Shown here: positions 1-8,384 of the stretch, piece by piece
How the letters are laid out: each line of letters begins with the position of its first letter
Position numbering within the stretch: position 1 is the first letter of the stretch
Assembly (NCBI GenBank): GCA_009778115.1
Contig: WRKL01000012.1
Coordinates: forward strand, 1 to 32,536
Direction: 5' to 3'
Length of the DNA: 32,536 bases
Source: Oscillospiraceae bacterium
Lineage (GTDB): Bacteria; Bacillota; Clostridia; Oscillospirales; Ruminococcaceae
Notes under the pieces: generated by a model
What the model was told of the DNA's origin: nothing
What the model saw: the letters and a program-made list of their open reading frames with translations, nothing else
The model's database searches: none
Program-made: the position numbers and the translations under genes

Positions 1-27
1 TCACGTTTTAATTTCCGAGGAGGTCTA
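1..27 (-). repeat. End of a TTAGACCTCC-family repeat, cut by window edge
   Basis: Read on the minus strand, the bases after the last pyrH codon are TAGACCTCCTCGGAAATTAA, followed by AACGTGA. This matches the left end of the full 162-bp element at 13516-13677 (TAGACCTCCTCTGGAATTAA, then AATAACGTATGA). The TAG at 25-27 is the pyrH stop codon. The rest of the copy lies outside the window. Confidence 0.6.
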
Positions 28-744
28 TTTTTGATTTTTTACCAGCGTACCTATAGTTTTTCCCGTCGCCGCTTTTAACATATTGTCCGGGTCAGCCAGA
101 TTGAACACCAAAATAGGAACATCGTTGTCGCGGCACATTGAGGCTGCCGTAGCGTCCATAACCTTAAGATGTTGTCCGAGCACCTGATTGAATGAAACTT
201 GTTCGAACTTTACCGCATCCGGAAATTTGTTAGGATCTTTGTCATATACGCCGTCTACCATAGTAGCTTTGAAGATGATGTCGGCTTCGATTTCGGCGGC
301 GCGCAGTGAAGCGGCGGTGTCCGTAGAAAAGAAAGGGTTGCCGGTTCCGCATCCGAAAATAACTATACGTCCCTTTTCCAAATGACGTACCGCCCGATTA
401 CGGATATACGGCTCCGCTACCGCCTGCATCGCTATCGCAGTCTGAACTCTGACCGTTGCGCCCAGTTCTTCTAATACGTCGGCAACAGCCAGTGCGTTCA
501 TGGTAGTGCCCAGCATTCCGATATGATCGGCACGCGTCCGATCCATAGCACCGCTGCTGCGTCCGCGCCAGAAGTTTCCGCCCCCGACTACGATGGCTAT
601 TTGCACTCCCAAATCGGCGGTCTTTTTGACGGATTCACAGATTTTAGTTATTACATCATAATCCAGTCCGAACTTTTTTTCGCCCGCCAATGCTTCACCG
701 CTCAGTTTCAGCAGTATCCTGTTATACTTCTTGCGATCGTCCAT
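25..744 (-). CDS. pyrH: UMP kinase
   Basis: Bacterial UMP kinase of the amino-acid kinase fold (239 aa, normal length). It phosphorylates UMP to UDP in cytosolic pyrimidine synthesis. The phosphate-binding segment LLKLSGEAL is at residues 11-19. The glycine-rich GGGNFWRGR is at 54-62 and the [18 protein letters not shown] block at 68-85. The ATG is preceded by AGGAAAGG on the minus strand. It follows tsf in the usual rpsB-tsf-pyrH(-frr) order; frr would lie beyond the left edge. A hairpin terminator separates it from tsf, so it depends on readthrough or on a promoter I did not find. Its TAG stop is the first three bases of a repeat-family end, which is also true of ireB and addB. Confidence 0.97.
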   Translation of the reverse strand: MDDRKKYNRILLKLSGEALAGEKKFGLDYDVITKICESVKKTADLGVQIAIVVGGGNFWRGRSSGAMDRTRADHIGMLGTTMNALAVADVLEELGATVRVQTAIAMQAVAEPYIRNRAVRHLEKGRIVIFGCGTGNPFFSTDTAASLRAAEIEADIIFKATMVDGVYDKDPNKFPDAVKFEQVSFNQVLGQHLKVMDATAASMCRDNDVPILVFNLADPDNMLKAATGKTIGTLVKNQK

Positions 745-770
745 TGCCGCATCCTTTCCTAAAACACGTT

Positions 771-817
771 AAAAAGAACGCCAACAACAGTTTTAATATA
801 AAATCGTTGTTGGCGTT
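771..817 (-). terminator. Intrinsic terminator between tsf and pyrH
   Basis: A perfect 12-bp inverted repeat pairs AACGCCAACAAC (777-788) with GTTGTTGGCGTT (806-817) around a 17-nt A/T loop. On the minus strand the stem is followed directly by CTTTTT. It sits just after the tsf stop, so it should end or attenuate rpsB-tsf transcription before pyrH. Confidence 0.8.
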
Positions 818-827
818 TGTCGCATTT

Positions 828-1736
828 TTATTTTATCATACCCGCGACTTCGTCAGCGAAATTATCCTCTCTTTTTTCGAGTCCTTCGCCTTTTTCAAAT
901 CGTACAAATTTTATTATTTCAATCGAGCCGCCAAGTTCTTTTGCCGTGTTATCTGTGTATTGTTTTACCGATAGGTTTGCATCTTTGACAAACGCCTGAT
1001 CCACAAGACAAAATTCCTTAAAATACTTGGATATACGACCCTGCACCATCTTTTGCGCAATGTTTTCGGGTTTGCCTTCGTTTACCGCCTGTGTTAAAAG
1101 GATATTCTTTTCGGACTCCAGAGTTTCGGCAGGCACTTCGTCTTTGGTTACGAATTGCGGATTTGCCGCTGCGATCTGCATGGCAACATCCTTTCCGTAA
1201 GCTTCGAACGCACCTTCAGCCGTCAAATCAGTGTTAAATTTCACCATAACGCCGATCGCTCCGTTGCCGTGTACATAAGATGCCAATTCTCCTTCAAGAC
1301 GCTCGAAGCGGCGAACTTTAATATTTTCCCCGATCTTCAATATTTTTTCCTGCAATGCTTGTTCCACTGTATCGTCCGAACCGGACAACTTCATCGCCAA
1401 AAGTTCGTCTACATCAGTGGGATCAGAATCTATCACAGTATTGGCAACCGCATTAACGAACGCCACAAAATCTTTGTTCTTTGCCACAAAATCAGTTTCT
1501 GAATTGACTTCGAGTACTACGCCGATTTTTTTATCTTTGTTTATTACCGAAACCACCAGACCGTCTGCCGCGATCCGTCCTGCTTTTTTTGCCGCCGCCG
1601 CCAGCCCCTTTTCACGCAAAATCTGCATTGCCTTGTCCATATCACCACCGGAATCGGTAAGGGACTTTTTACAATCCATCATACCGCAACCTGTTTTTTC
1701 TCTTAACGCCTGAACATCCTTAGCTGTAAAAGCCAA
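828..1736 (-). CDS. tsf: Translation elongation factor Ts
   Basis: EF-Ts is the guanine-nucleotide exchange factor that recycles EF-Tu. The protein is 302 aa, the usual length. The N-terminal UBA-like domain (MAFTAKDVQALREKTGCGMM) covers about residues 1-50. The EF-Tu-contacting TDFVAKN motif is at 81-87, followed by the two core subdomains. The start has GTAGGAGG seven to eight bases upstream. It lies 55 bp downstream of rpsB without a visible promoter between them, so the two form the classic rpsB-tsf operon. A hairpin terminator follows the TAA stop. Confidence 0.97.
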   Translation of the reverse strand: MAFTAKDVQALREKTGCGMMDCKKSLTDSGGDMDKAMQILREKGLAAAAKKAGRIAADGLVVSVINKDKKIGVVLEVNSETDFVAKNKDFVAFVNAVANTVIDSDPTDVDELLAMKLSGSDDTVEQALQEKILKIGENIKVRRFERLEGELASYVHGNGAIGVMVKFNTDLTAEGAFEAYGKDVAMQIAAANPQFVTKDEVPAETLESEKNILLTQAVNEGKPENIAQKMVQGRISKYFKEFCLVDQAFVKDANLSVKQYTDNTAKELGGSIEIIKFVRFEKGEGLEKREDNFADEVAGMIK

Positions 1737-1791
1737 TTTGATTACCTCCTACAATATAATTCATTTTAAGTTTTAATTTTTAACAAGCAGC

Positions 1792-2616
1792 CTAAACTTG
1801 CGGAGCATCGCTTTCTTCATCATCGCGTCCGTCATATGAAGCGATAGCGGGTGCCTCATCTCCGGGCTTTTCGCTCTCATCGCCGGATTGTTCTTCCGCG
1901 TTGTTGTTTTCATCGGGCTCCGGTTCTCCCATTTCACCTTGGTTCGCTTCGATAACCGCATCTGCCATAGCTCCCACGATCAATTTAACCGCACGGATAG
2001 CATCATCGTTTCCGGGGATAACATAATCCACATCGTCGGGATCGCAATTGGTATCGACGATCGCCACGATAGGAATACCCAGTTTTCTGGCTTCGGCGAC
2101 TGCAATTTTTTCTTTGTGAGGATCCACAATAAAAAGAACCGCCGGAAGTCTTTTCATTTCTTTTATTCCGCCCAAAAACTTTTCCAGTCTGTCTATTTCC
2201 AGGTTCAGCTTTATGACTTCTTTTTTCGGCAGGAGTTCGAAAGTTCCGTCTTCCTGCATTTTGCGCAGCTGAGTAAGCCGGTCAATTCGTCCGCGGATAG
2301 TGTTAAAGTTTGTCAGCATCCCGCCGAGCCAGCGTGCATTAACAAAATGCATTCCGCAACGTTCGGCTTCTTCTCTAACAGAACTGCCTGCTTGTTTTTT
2401 GGTTCCCACAAAAAGAACCTCTCCGCCATCGGTCGCAATTTCGCGCACAAACATATACGCTTCTTCCAGTTTCTTCACGGTTTTCGCAAGGTCTATAATA
2501 TAGATTCCATTACGCTCCGTAAAGATGTAGCGTGCCATTTTCGGATTCCATCTCTTGGTTTGATGCCCAAAATGCACGCCCGCTTCGAGTAGTTGCTTCA
2601 TTGATACTACTGCCAT
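1792..2616 (-). CDS. rpsB: 30S ribosomal protein S2
   Basis: Ribosomal protein S2. The N-terminus is diagnostic: [20 protein letters not shown], then [20 protein letters not shown]. The [29 protein letters not shown] block lies in the second half. At 274 aa it is longer than the roughly 230-250 aa core because of an acidic Glu/Asp/Asn-rich tail from about residue 228, a variable extension probably disordered. The ribosome binding site is AGGAGTG. It is the first gene after the promoter at 2870-2898 and has a long leader. Cotranscribed with tsf. Confidence 0.97.
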   Translation of the reverse strand: MAVVSMKQLLEAGVHFGHQTKRWNPKMARYIFTERNGIYIIDLAKTVKKLEEAYMFVREIATDGGEVLFVGTKKQAGSSVREEAERCGMHFVNARWLGGMLTNFNTIRGRIDRLTQLRKMQEDGTFELLPKKEVIKLNLEIDRLEKFLGGIKEMKRLPAVLFIVDPHKEKIAVAEARKLGIPIVAIVDTNCDPDDVDYVIPGNDDAIRAVKLIVGAMADAVIEANQGEMGEPEPDENNNAEEQSGDESEKPGDEAPAIASYDGRDDEESDAPQV

Positions 2617-2863
2617 GTGTTTTTCACTCCTATTTTTTTGTTTTTAATAATTGACAGCATCTGAAAATGGTTTTCGAAAATTAACCGAAAATCTTAAGTT
2701 TTCAAAAGCCGCCGAATGCCGCCCCACACCGTAAAGAATCAACAGCGAATTTCCGCTAATGATTGCTTTTTGAATCGCGACCTAAAAAAGGCAACAAGCT
2801 TTCGTTCAGCGTGGGTGTGTAATAGCACAAAACATGCTATGGCGAATCATTTCGCCTGCAAGC
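2617..2863 (-). promoter_or_regulatory. Long structured leader of the rpsB transcript
   Basis: About 245 nt separate the predicted start site (near 2863) from rpsB. In transcript order, hairpins visible are GGCGAA/TTCGCC (2841-2856), ATAGCA/TGCTAT (2822-2840) and AGCG/CGCT (about 2744-2757). An ACACACCCACGC segment and a later GGTGTGGGGCGG segment could pair as alternatives. This is compatible with an autoregulatory S2 leader. I do not recognise a named RNA family, and no intrinsic terminator is evident inside it. Confidence 0.4.
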
Positions 2864-2869
2864 GAGATA

Positions 2870-2898
2870 ATTATATCATATAATTTCCCATAATGCAA
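2870..2898 (-). promoter_or_regulatory. Sigma-A-type promoter for rpsB-tsf
   Basis: On the minus strand, TTGCAT (2898-2893), a 17-bp spacer and TATAAT (2875-2870). It lies between the insertion sequence (left end near 2936) and rpsB, so the insertion just upstream leaves the core promoter intact but may have replaced any upstream element. Confidence 0.75.
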
Positions 2899-2935
2899 GG
2901 GTTGTTGGAAAAAATAAATTCGTGTCCTCTTAAAG

Positions 2936-4155
2936 TGTCAATGATGGGTGACAGTTTGGGGTAAAAAAGATAGAGTCTGATGAATCGAGCCCTATCAAGG
3001 TGGAGATTCTGAAGTTTTTTGCCCCGCGTGTATGCGCTATCCTGCGGATACCACAGCGGAAAAGTTCGGAATACTACCTTGACAGCGCGCCGGTGATACA
3101 ATGGTTTTATGGGCCGGCGGGCCCATAATTGCTTCACATCACGCCCAGATATTTTTCCAGAATTTGGTTAGACGATTGAAAGCCCAGGCAAATTTTTGGG
3201 ATGTTATTTGACCGTATATTGTACTTTGCGAGCTGCGCCCGGCCGTCGGCAAGGCTGTACATCCGCATCTTTTTGTAGAACCGCTGACCGTCGATTCGAT
3301 GCTGCCGTTCGACCTTGCCGTTGTGCTGTGGAGTCGCTATTTTTATGCGGTGGTAGATGATTCCCATGTCTGCTAAAGCCTGTTCAAACAGCGATTTGTG
3401 CTTGGATTTTGTGACGAGAAGTGCGTTGGTGAACTCTGTGCCGTTGTCGGTCTGTGCTTCCCGGATTTGAAACGGAAAAGAAGTCATGAGCTTCTCCAAA
3501 AAATCCTTAGAACTAAACGTGCTATGCTCGTCGTACATTTCCCGAAAAACAACCCGCGTACACTCGTCAATCGCCGTGTATTGGTAGTATTTCTGCCCAT
3601 TTGCCACGCAATCTGACGGCACATATTTCACGTCAATCTGAATTTTTTGCCCCGGATATTCGGCGCGCTCGTATGGCTTCGGCTTCCGTGCTTTCTGTTT
3701 TGCCTTCTGTTCGGCGGGCAACCACTTGTTCAACACTCTTACCAAGCTGTTGTAATGTCGGGTGTAACCTTTCTTGCGAAGTGTGTCCCAAAGCACGATT
3801 CTGTCGTCCTTATTGTGCTTCCAATGCCGCATTATTAGGGCTTTTTCTTCTTCTGTATGTTGTTTTGGGTGACTGTGCGGACGGTGACTTTTATCTACCA
3901 GACTTTTCCAGTTTCCGTCGTATTTTGCACGCCACTCGTAGATGGCGTTTCGGCTTCGCCTAAAGCGATTTGCCGCCCGCGTCACCCCGTGTTTGTACGA
4001 ATATCGAATTACACGTTGACGGTATTTGGCTTCTGATGTTATACTGTTCATGGTAAATACAGCTCCTTTATACATGGTTCGGTTTTGTCGCTTTACCATT
4101 GTATCACAGGCTCGCTGTATTTACCTTTTTATCTGTCACCCATCAATTGTATCAT
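2936..4155 (-). mobile_element. IS481-like insertion sequence
   Basis: An element of about 1.2 kb with one DDE transposase. The ends share an inverted motif: TGTCAATGATGGGTGACAG followed by GGGGTAAAAA at 2936-2966, and on the opposite strand TGATACAATTGATGGGTGAC then AGATAAAAAGG at 4154-4124. The exact outer limits and any target duplication are unclear. Between the transposase stop (3134) and the left end lie about 190 noncoding bases, including a GC-rich hairpin TATGGGCC/GGCCCATA (3109-3127). The element sits in the divergent spacer between rpsB and ireB. Confidence 0.75.
3134..4051 (-). CDS. IS481-family DDE transposase
   Basis: A 305-aa transposase. The N-terminal helix-turn-helix region is MNSITSEAKYRQRVIRYSYK, then GVTRAANRFRRSRNAIYEWR. 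A basic linker precedes the rve-type integrase core. The catalytic residues are recognisable: Asp in QKIQIDVKYV, Asp in AQTDNGTEF, and Glu in PQHNGKVERQHR. The frame is open 16 codons further upstream, but the ATG at 4051 has AAAGGAG eleven bases upstream and gives the natural N-terminus. No frameshift or internal stop is seen, so the element could still be active. Confidence 0.88.
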   Translation of the reverse strand: MNSITSEAKYRQRVIRYSYKHGVTRAANRFRRSRNAIYEWRAKYDGNWKSLVDKSHRPHSHPKQHTEEEKALIMRHWKHNKDDRIVLWDTLRKKGYTRHYNSLVRVLNKWLPAEQKAKQKARKPKPYERAEYPGQKIQIDVKYVPSDCVANGQKYYQYTAIDECTRVVFREMYDEHSTFSSKDFLEKLMTSFPFQIREAQTDNGTEFTNALLVTKSKHKSLFEQALADMGIIYHRIKIATPQHNGKVERQHRIDGQRFYKKMRMYSLADGRAQLAKYNIRSNNIPKICLGFQSSNQILEKYLGVM

Positions 4156-4176
4156 AACAGTTGCGTTAATTTTTTG

Positions 4177-4226
4177 TTAAAGTGTCTTGAATTTTCAATG
4201 ATGGGTGACACTTTAGGGTAAAAAGG
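4177..4226 (+). repeat. Third copy of the IS end (solo end relic)
   Basis: TTAAAGTGTC, a 9-nt spacer, then CAATGATGGGTGACACTTTA and GGGTAAAAAGG. This repeats the left end of the IS (2930-2969, TTAAAGTGTCAATGATGGGT, then GACAGTTTGGGGTAAAAAAG) in direct orientation with the spacer inserted. AAAGTGTC and GACACTTT also form an 8-bp dyad. It is most simply a remnant of an earlier insertion beside the intact copy. Confidence 0.6.
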
Positions 4227-4268
4227 CAATTTACTGTAAAAAACTTTCGGGTAAAAATTAAAAAACCC

Positions 4269-4297
4269 TTGAAAATTACAAACAGGCGATGTATAAT
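4269..4297 (+). promoter_or_regulatory. Promoter for ireB
   Basis: TTGAAA (4269-4274), a 17-bp spacer and TATAAT (4292-4297). The ireB ATG follows about 85 nt after the expected start site. The IS and its relic end lie immediately upstream. Confidence 0.75.
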
Positions 4298-4387
4298 GTA
4301 GGAGAACACTTTAAAAATCCAACCGCATATACACAAAATATTACGGATTTCAAGTTTTAAATTTCACATTCCACGATTGGAGGATTT

Positions 4388-4639
4388 ATGAATCTACACG
4401 ACAAGACCATGACCTTTTCGGTTCAGGACGAAAAAGAGAGTGAGATGAAAAGGATTCTTACCCTTGTTTACGATGCCCTTAAAGAAAAAGGATATAATCC
4501 CGTAAACCAAATCGTGGGATATATTCTTTCCGAGGATCCAACTTATATTACGACTTTCAACAACGCCCGCAGCATGGTGCGTCGTGTCGATCGGGATGAA
4601 CTTTTGCAAGCGCTTGTGAAATCGTATCTGTCTAATTAG
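4388..4639 (+). CDS. ireB: IreB family regulatory phosphoprotein (UPF0297)
   Basis: A small cytosolic protein (83 aa, full length) of the IreB/YrzL family. The enterococcal member is phosphorylated on N-terminal threonines by the PASTA kinase IreK and affects cephalosporin resistance. The family core is visible: [50 protein letters not shown] and the C-terminal LVKSYL. Thr7 and Thr9 are candidate phosphosites by analogy. TTGGAGGA precedes the ATG. In many Firmicutes ireB is followed by ruvX and a DUF1292 gene; here it stands alone. Its TAG stop is the start of a truncated repeat (4636-4703). Confidence 0.93.
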   Translation: MNLHDKTMTFSVQDEKESEMKRILTLVYDALKEKGYNPVNQIVGYILSEDPTYITTFNNARSMVRRVDRDELLQALVKSYLSN

Positions 4640-4703
4640 ACCTCCTCGAAAACTACTTCGCGACGTATGAACGGAAGATTTCCCGCCACACGGTGTTAAT
4701 TTA
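4636..4703 (+). repeat. Truncated TTAGACCTCC-family repeat after ireB
   Basis: About 68 bp starting TTAGACCTCCTCGAAAA, continuing ATGAACGGAAGATTTCC and CACACGG.GTTAATTTA. It matches the reverse complement of the right-hand part of the complete element (13677 leftward) with only scattered differences, then diverges at 4704. The ireB stop codon TAG (4637-4639) is inside it. Confidence 0.8.
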
Positions 4704-4720
4704 AACAAACAAAAGGTTCT

Positions 4721-5725
4721 TTGTCCACTCTCTTCTCTAAAAACAAAAATATGAAAAGGTTATTCAACAACATTATAAAATTTGCAAAAGCGGAAAAAAC
4801 CCTTATTTTAGCCGGAGCTGTTTTTGTGTTCCTGACGACGGTTCTGTGTTTTATGCCCTGGATTACAGGAGCCGGGAACGGCGAAACCGTTTTTGATGCT
4901 ACAGACACCGTCGTATACGGAAACGACCCGGACGACGGTGAATTTTATGCCGGTGATGCAGAGCCGGACGATCAAGGCGGTCAAAACGATCAATATAATG
5001 AATCAAAACATTATTATGAGCATACATACTCGCAACCGGACACGGCCGGTAAAAAATCCGAAATCCAAAACTACGAAAAAAGCGAAGCTCAAAAAGACAC
5101 GACGAAAAAAAGTTACGGCAGATTCTCCTACAGGCTCAAAAGCAGTAAAAGCAGCACGGGTTCTTCAGGTAAAAAATCAAGTTCCGGAAGTAAAAAATCC
5201 TTGCAGTCCGGACAATCTAATACAAGCTCCGCCGCCGCCTTTACAATCCCTGCGGGATGGCAGGACGAAGGCAGGTACGAAGCAGACGTTGACATAGAAG
5301 AAGGGGAGTATTTCCTTTTACCTAAGGACACCGGATTAGGAGCCTCATTCACAATACAAGGTAATGCTTCCGAACCGGTTGTAGTCAAAAATTTTAAATT
5401 CGGGTTATATCTCGAAATTGAAAAAAATCAAACCGTAACGTTTAGCAATTGTATTTTTATTGCCGCAAAAAATAAAAACCGGAGCATCAAAATTCCTGAC
5501 ATAAAAACGGCTTACAAGCTGGGCAAAGACCTGGAAGTCGGGACTTATTTAAACGCCCATTCGACGATGATACAAATTGAAATTTATCGCCGTCCTACCT
5601 ACCGTGAAACCGACATGACCAATCGCTTCATTGTGGCAGGAGGAAAGACTTTCGAATTAAAAGCAGCGGATTCCGGAAGTTATGTGTATACAAATTCATC
5701 CCTGCCGCTTATCAAGGTCAATTAA
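4721..5725 (+). CDS. Membrane-anchored protein with two beta-rich DIPAG-like domains
   Basis: A 334-aa predicted surface protein of unknown function. One hydrophobic segment (residues 27-46) follows a basic N-terminus, so it is a signal anchor or signal peptide. Residues 50-175 are acidic, then Lys/Ser-rich and low complexity. Two related domains follow: 185-247 (RYEADVDIEEGEYFLL, ending TFSNCIFI) and 264-333 (YKLGKDLEVGTYLNAH, ending LPLIKV). The Y.vG.DI.aGeY pattern resembles beta-domains repeated in secreted Firmicutes proteins, often called hypothetical. The TTG at 4721 has AAAAGG five bases upstream; an ATG at 4751 is the alternative. The last 30 bp overlap the 3' end of the convergent transferase gene. 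Confidence 0.8.
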   Translation: MSTLFSKNKNMKRLFNNIIKFAKAEKTLILAGAVFVFLTTVLCFMPWITGAGNGETVFDATDTVVYGNDPDDGEFYAGDAEPDDQGGQNDQYNESKHYYEHTYSQPDTAGKKSEIQNYEKSEAQKDTTKKSYGRFSYRLKSSKSSTGSSGKKSSSGSKKSLQSGQSNTSSAAAFTIPAGWQDEGRYEADVDIEEGEYFLLPKDTGLGASFTIQGNASEPVVVKNFKFGLYLEIEKNQTVTFSNCIFIAAKNKNRSIKIPDIKTAYKLGKDLEVGTYLNAHSTMIQIEIYRRPTYRETDMTNRFIVAGGKTFELKAADSGSYVYTNSSLPLIKVN

Positions 5726-6028
5726 ACTCATCCTGTACCTATTTATATCCGCGGTTTGTTCATCAATAAAAGTGACTCCTTCTTTTTCCAGAAGGAGTTT
5801 TTGTTCGTTTGCACCGCCGAAAGCAAAAGCGGAGGATATCCGGCCGTCCTTTGTAACGACTCTATGACAGGGTATATGTTCCGGGTCGGGATTAACATGG
5901 AGCGCGTAACCCACAACTCTCGCCCATTTCGGATTTCCCGCCAGCGCGGCAACCTGCCCGTAGCTTGCCACCCTGCCTTTCGGAATTTTTTTTACCACAT
6001 TATAAATTAGCTCAAAAACTTCTCCCAT
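5696..6028 (-). CDS. Single-domain O6-alkylguanine transferase (MGMT family)
   Basis: A 110-aa protein equal to the C-terminal DNA-binding/transfer domain of O6-methylguanine-DNA methyltransferases. The helix-turn-helix region (IPKGRVASYGQVAALAGNPK) is at about residues 15-34. The active-site motif IPCHRVV has Cys54, so the alkyl-acceptor is kept, unlike PWHR alkyltransferase-like proteins. The usual N-terminal domain is missing; many small bacterial homologues look like this. It may therefore repair, or only bind and flag, alkylated guanine. AAAGGA lies upstream of the ATG. It is 24 bp downstream of the ABC gene and probably cotranscribed. It overlaps the convergent surface-protein gene tail to tail by 30 bp. 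Confidence 0.88.
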   Translation of the reverse strand: MGEVFELIYNVVKKIPKGRVASYGQVAALAGNPKWARVVGYALHVNPDPEHIPCHRVVTKDGRISSAFAFGGANEQKLLLEKEGVTFIDEQTADINRYRMSLIDLDKRQG

Positions 6029-6052
6029 AACAAAATCCTTTCAATATCGGTT

Positions 6053-8242
6053 CTATTTTTGTATTTTAGCCGTTTGCCGCTGCGCCATTACAAGATTATA
6101 ATATATCCCTCTGTTGCGCATAAGCTCTATATGGGAGCCTATTTCGGATATTTCGCCATCTTCTAAAACGATCAGTCTGTCGGCGTTGCGAAGAGTAGAA
6201 AGCCTGTGGGCAATGGCAAAAGTCGTCCTTCCCTTGATCAGTTTATCCAACGCTTCCTGAATGTATTTTTCCGTTTCCGCATCCAGCGATGACGTAGCTT
6301 CGTCCAGTACTAAAATTTTAGGATTATGCAGTATTGCCCGGGCAATCGCTATCCGCTGACGTTCGCCGCCGGATAAGGTGTATCCCCGATCTCCTATCCA
6401 GGTGTTATAGCCATCCGGGAGTTTTGAAATAAAATCATGTGCATGAGCTATTTTCGCCGCCATTATAACCTGTTCAAAGCTTGCGTTCGGGTCGGAGTAT
6501 TTCAGATTTGACAAAATGGAACCGTCAAACAGAAAGGTTTCCTGCAATACAACACCCAGCTGGTTTTTGTAATATTTCTTGTCCATAGCGGTCACGTCCG
6601 TACCGTCTACCAAAATTTTGCCGTCCTGTGCATCGTATAGGCGCATAATCAAGTTTATAAGCGTAGTTTTACCCACGCCCGACGGTCCTACAATACCAAT
6701 TATCTCGCCGGGCTTTATTTTAAATGAGATATTCTTAAGCACTTTTGAATATGGCTTATAACCGAAAACAACGTTATCAAAAACTACTTCACCGCGTATA
6801 TCGTGTTCTTCGCGCTTCTCGTCCTCAAGTTCGTCAGGTTCATCCATAAGCTCGAATGTCTTGGATGCGCTTATTCCCGCCCGGGTGAGCTGGCGGGGCA
6901 GATGGATTATCCAGAACAAGGGTATATACATCATCGAAACATAGGTAATATATTGGGTGAGCTCGCCCAGCATCATCGTTTTATTTAATACCGCCTGTGC
7001 GCCGAAATAAATAACTATAAATTCTCCTATTCTTACAAAAAACGATATAAAAGGATAAAACTTTGCCCAGAACAGTTCCGCTTTTATGGTGGAACGCATA
7101 TTCTTTTCGGAAAAACCGGCAAACCGTTCGATCTCTTTTTTTTCGTTGCCGTATGCCTTAACGACCCGGATTCCGTTAAGTATATCGTGCAAAGCTTCGC
7201 CCGTTTTTTTGAATTGATGCCATGCCTTGTGGAATAAAAAACGAATCCTCAAGGTTATTTTCTTAACTAATATATAGATAAAAGGGAACGGTGCTATAAC
7301 GATCAGAGTTAGAAGAGGGTTGGTGACGAACATCATTATCGCTAAAAAGATGAAAGAGAAAACCCGTATTATCATTTCGATACCCGCGCCGCCAATAAAT
7401 TGTTCCAAAACCCGCACATCGTGCTGGAGCCTGTGCTGTAATTCGCCGGATGAATATTTTGAGCTTGTACTCGAGGATAAATATTGAACTTTCTTGAACA
7501 AATCCTGTTTTATATTTCTTGATATAGAAAGCATAAACTTATTTCGTGTTTTGAATTCGTAACTCCAGGTAAGCATAAATAACAACTGGATAATAATACC
7601 GCCTATACCCCAGGCGAAAAACCCTAAGAAATTGATCTGCGCTCCTTCTGTTGCCGGATTAATGTAATCGTCGATCATTATACGCTGCAAATAAGGTAAT
7701 ATTATCCGCACTATTTCACTGACCGCCGCCAGAATTGTCACAATGGCGATTTCTTTGCGATAAAGCCGGCATAGTGGTAAAATCCGTAAAAACGCGGTAA
7801 GCTTTTTCATGCACCAGGGGCATACGTTCGAACCCTGGCGCAGAGGACGTCCGCATTTTTCGCATATCTTCGCATCTACCTCTATTTCGGGCACATTTCC
7901 CGTTTCCGTGTAATATTTGAAAGCATCTGAAAATTCGGCGAAGTGTGCAAACAACCTTTGTGTGAAATGGCACAGAACCCGTTCGCCGGACGAGCCGGAG
8001 CAAACAAGCCTTCCTGACCCTATCATTTGTTCGGCTTTCAATTCTTCTATTTCAACGAGCGGAACTCTGCTTATGATTTTGTTTTCGCACAAAACATATA
8101 GGTTATCCCGGGTAAGTACGGTATATCCATCCGCGATATCAGGTGAATCTCCCGATATATCGAACGCAACACAAAGCAGGTTTTTTTCTTTATTTTCAAG
8201 TAATTTTTCCGCCCACCCGGGCAAATCAATCTGAACCTTCAA
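6053..8242 (-). CDS. ABC exporter with N-terminal PH-like domain and zinc ribbon
   Basis: A fused permease-ATPase (729 aa from the chosen start). Residues 1-120 form a beta-rich, PH-like region. Next comes a zinc ribbon with Cys127, 130, 141 and 144 (CEKC...CPWC). An ABC exporter transmembrane domain covers about 155-420. The nucleotide-binding domain has Walker A GPSGVGKTT (519-527), LSGGE (623), Walker B ILVLDEATS (643) and switch His (AHRLST), all canonical. I chose the TTG at 8242 because AAAGGTGG lies six bases upstream; the frame extends seven codons further to another TTG. It resembles the gene at 10393-13347 in architecture, and the two are probably partners. The substrate is unknown. 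Confidence 0.88.
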   Translation of the reverse strand: MKVQIDLPGWAEKLLENKEKNLLCVAFDISGDSPDIADGYTVLTRDNLYVLCENKIISRVPLVEIEELKAEQMIGSGRLVCSGSSGERVLCHFTQRLFAHFAEFSDAFKYYTETGNVPEIEVDAKICEKCGRPLRQGSNVCPWCMKKLTAFLRILPLCRLYRKEIAIVTILAAVSEIVRIILPYLQRIMIDDYINPATEGAQINFLGFFAWGIGGIIIQLLFMLTWSYEFKTRNKFMLSISRNIKQDLFKKVQYLSSSTSSKYSSGELQHRLQHDVRVLEQFIGGAGIEMIIRVFSFIFLAIMMFVTNPLLTLIVIAPFPFIYILVKKITLRIRFLFHKAWHQFKKTGEALHDILNGIRVVKAYGNEKKEIERFAGFSEKNMRSTIKAELFWAKFYPFISFFVRIGEFIVIYFGAQAVLNKTMMLGELTQYITYVSMMYIPLFWIIHLPRQLTRAGISASKTFELMDEPDELEDEKREEHDIRGEVVFDNVVFGYKPYSKVLKNISFKIKPGEIIGIVGPSGVGKTTLINLIMRLYDAQDGKILVDGTDVTAMDKKYYKNQLGVVLQETFLFDGSILSNLKYSDPNASFEQVIMAAKIAHAHDFISKLPDGYNTWIGDRGYTLSGGERQRIAIARAILHNPKILVLDEATSSLDAETEKYIQEALDKLIKGRTTFAIAHRLSTLRNADRLIVLEDGEISEIGSHIELMRNRGIYYNLVMAQRQTAKIQK

Positions 8243-8266
8243 AAAACAACCACCTTTAGGCAACTT

Positions 8267-8384
8267 ATACTGATTCCAATTAAATACGCAGAAATAAATT
8301 TTCGCAAAAAACTATATATCCGGGCTTTCACTCCATCAATCAAACTTTTCTCAGATTGAAATTCGTGTTATATAAATCTAAATT
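8267..8384 (-). repeat. Intergenic repeat, copy A
   Basis: 118 bp filling most of the spacer between the LRR gene and the ABC gene. On the plus strand it starts ATACTGATTCCAATTAAATA (then CGC) and ends AAATCTAAATT. The spacer at 24324-24435 has the same two ends and a shared GGAGTG in the middle, but a different interior. The LRR stop codon (8378-8380) lies inside the AATTTAGATT end. Confidence 0.45.

Noticed and set aside
1888-2592. Plus-strand 234-aa open frame
   Set aside because: It is a shadow of rpsB on the opposite strand, with no ribosome binding site or family match.
3109-3127. GC-rich hairpin as a terminator of the transposase gene
   Set aside because: The stem is strong, but neither strand has a T-run immediately after it; it is kept only as a hairpin inside the IS.
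2871-3137. Minus-strand 88-aa open frame after the transposase
   Set aside because: It overlaps the IS end and the rpsB promoter, has no family resemblance, and begins inside the transposase stop without its own ribosome binding site.
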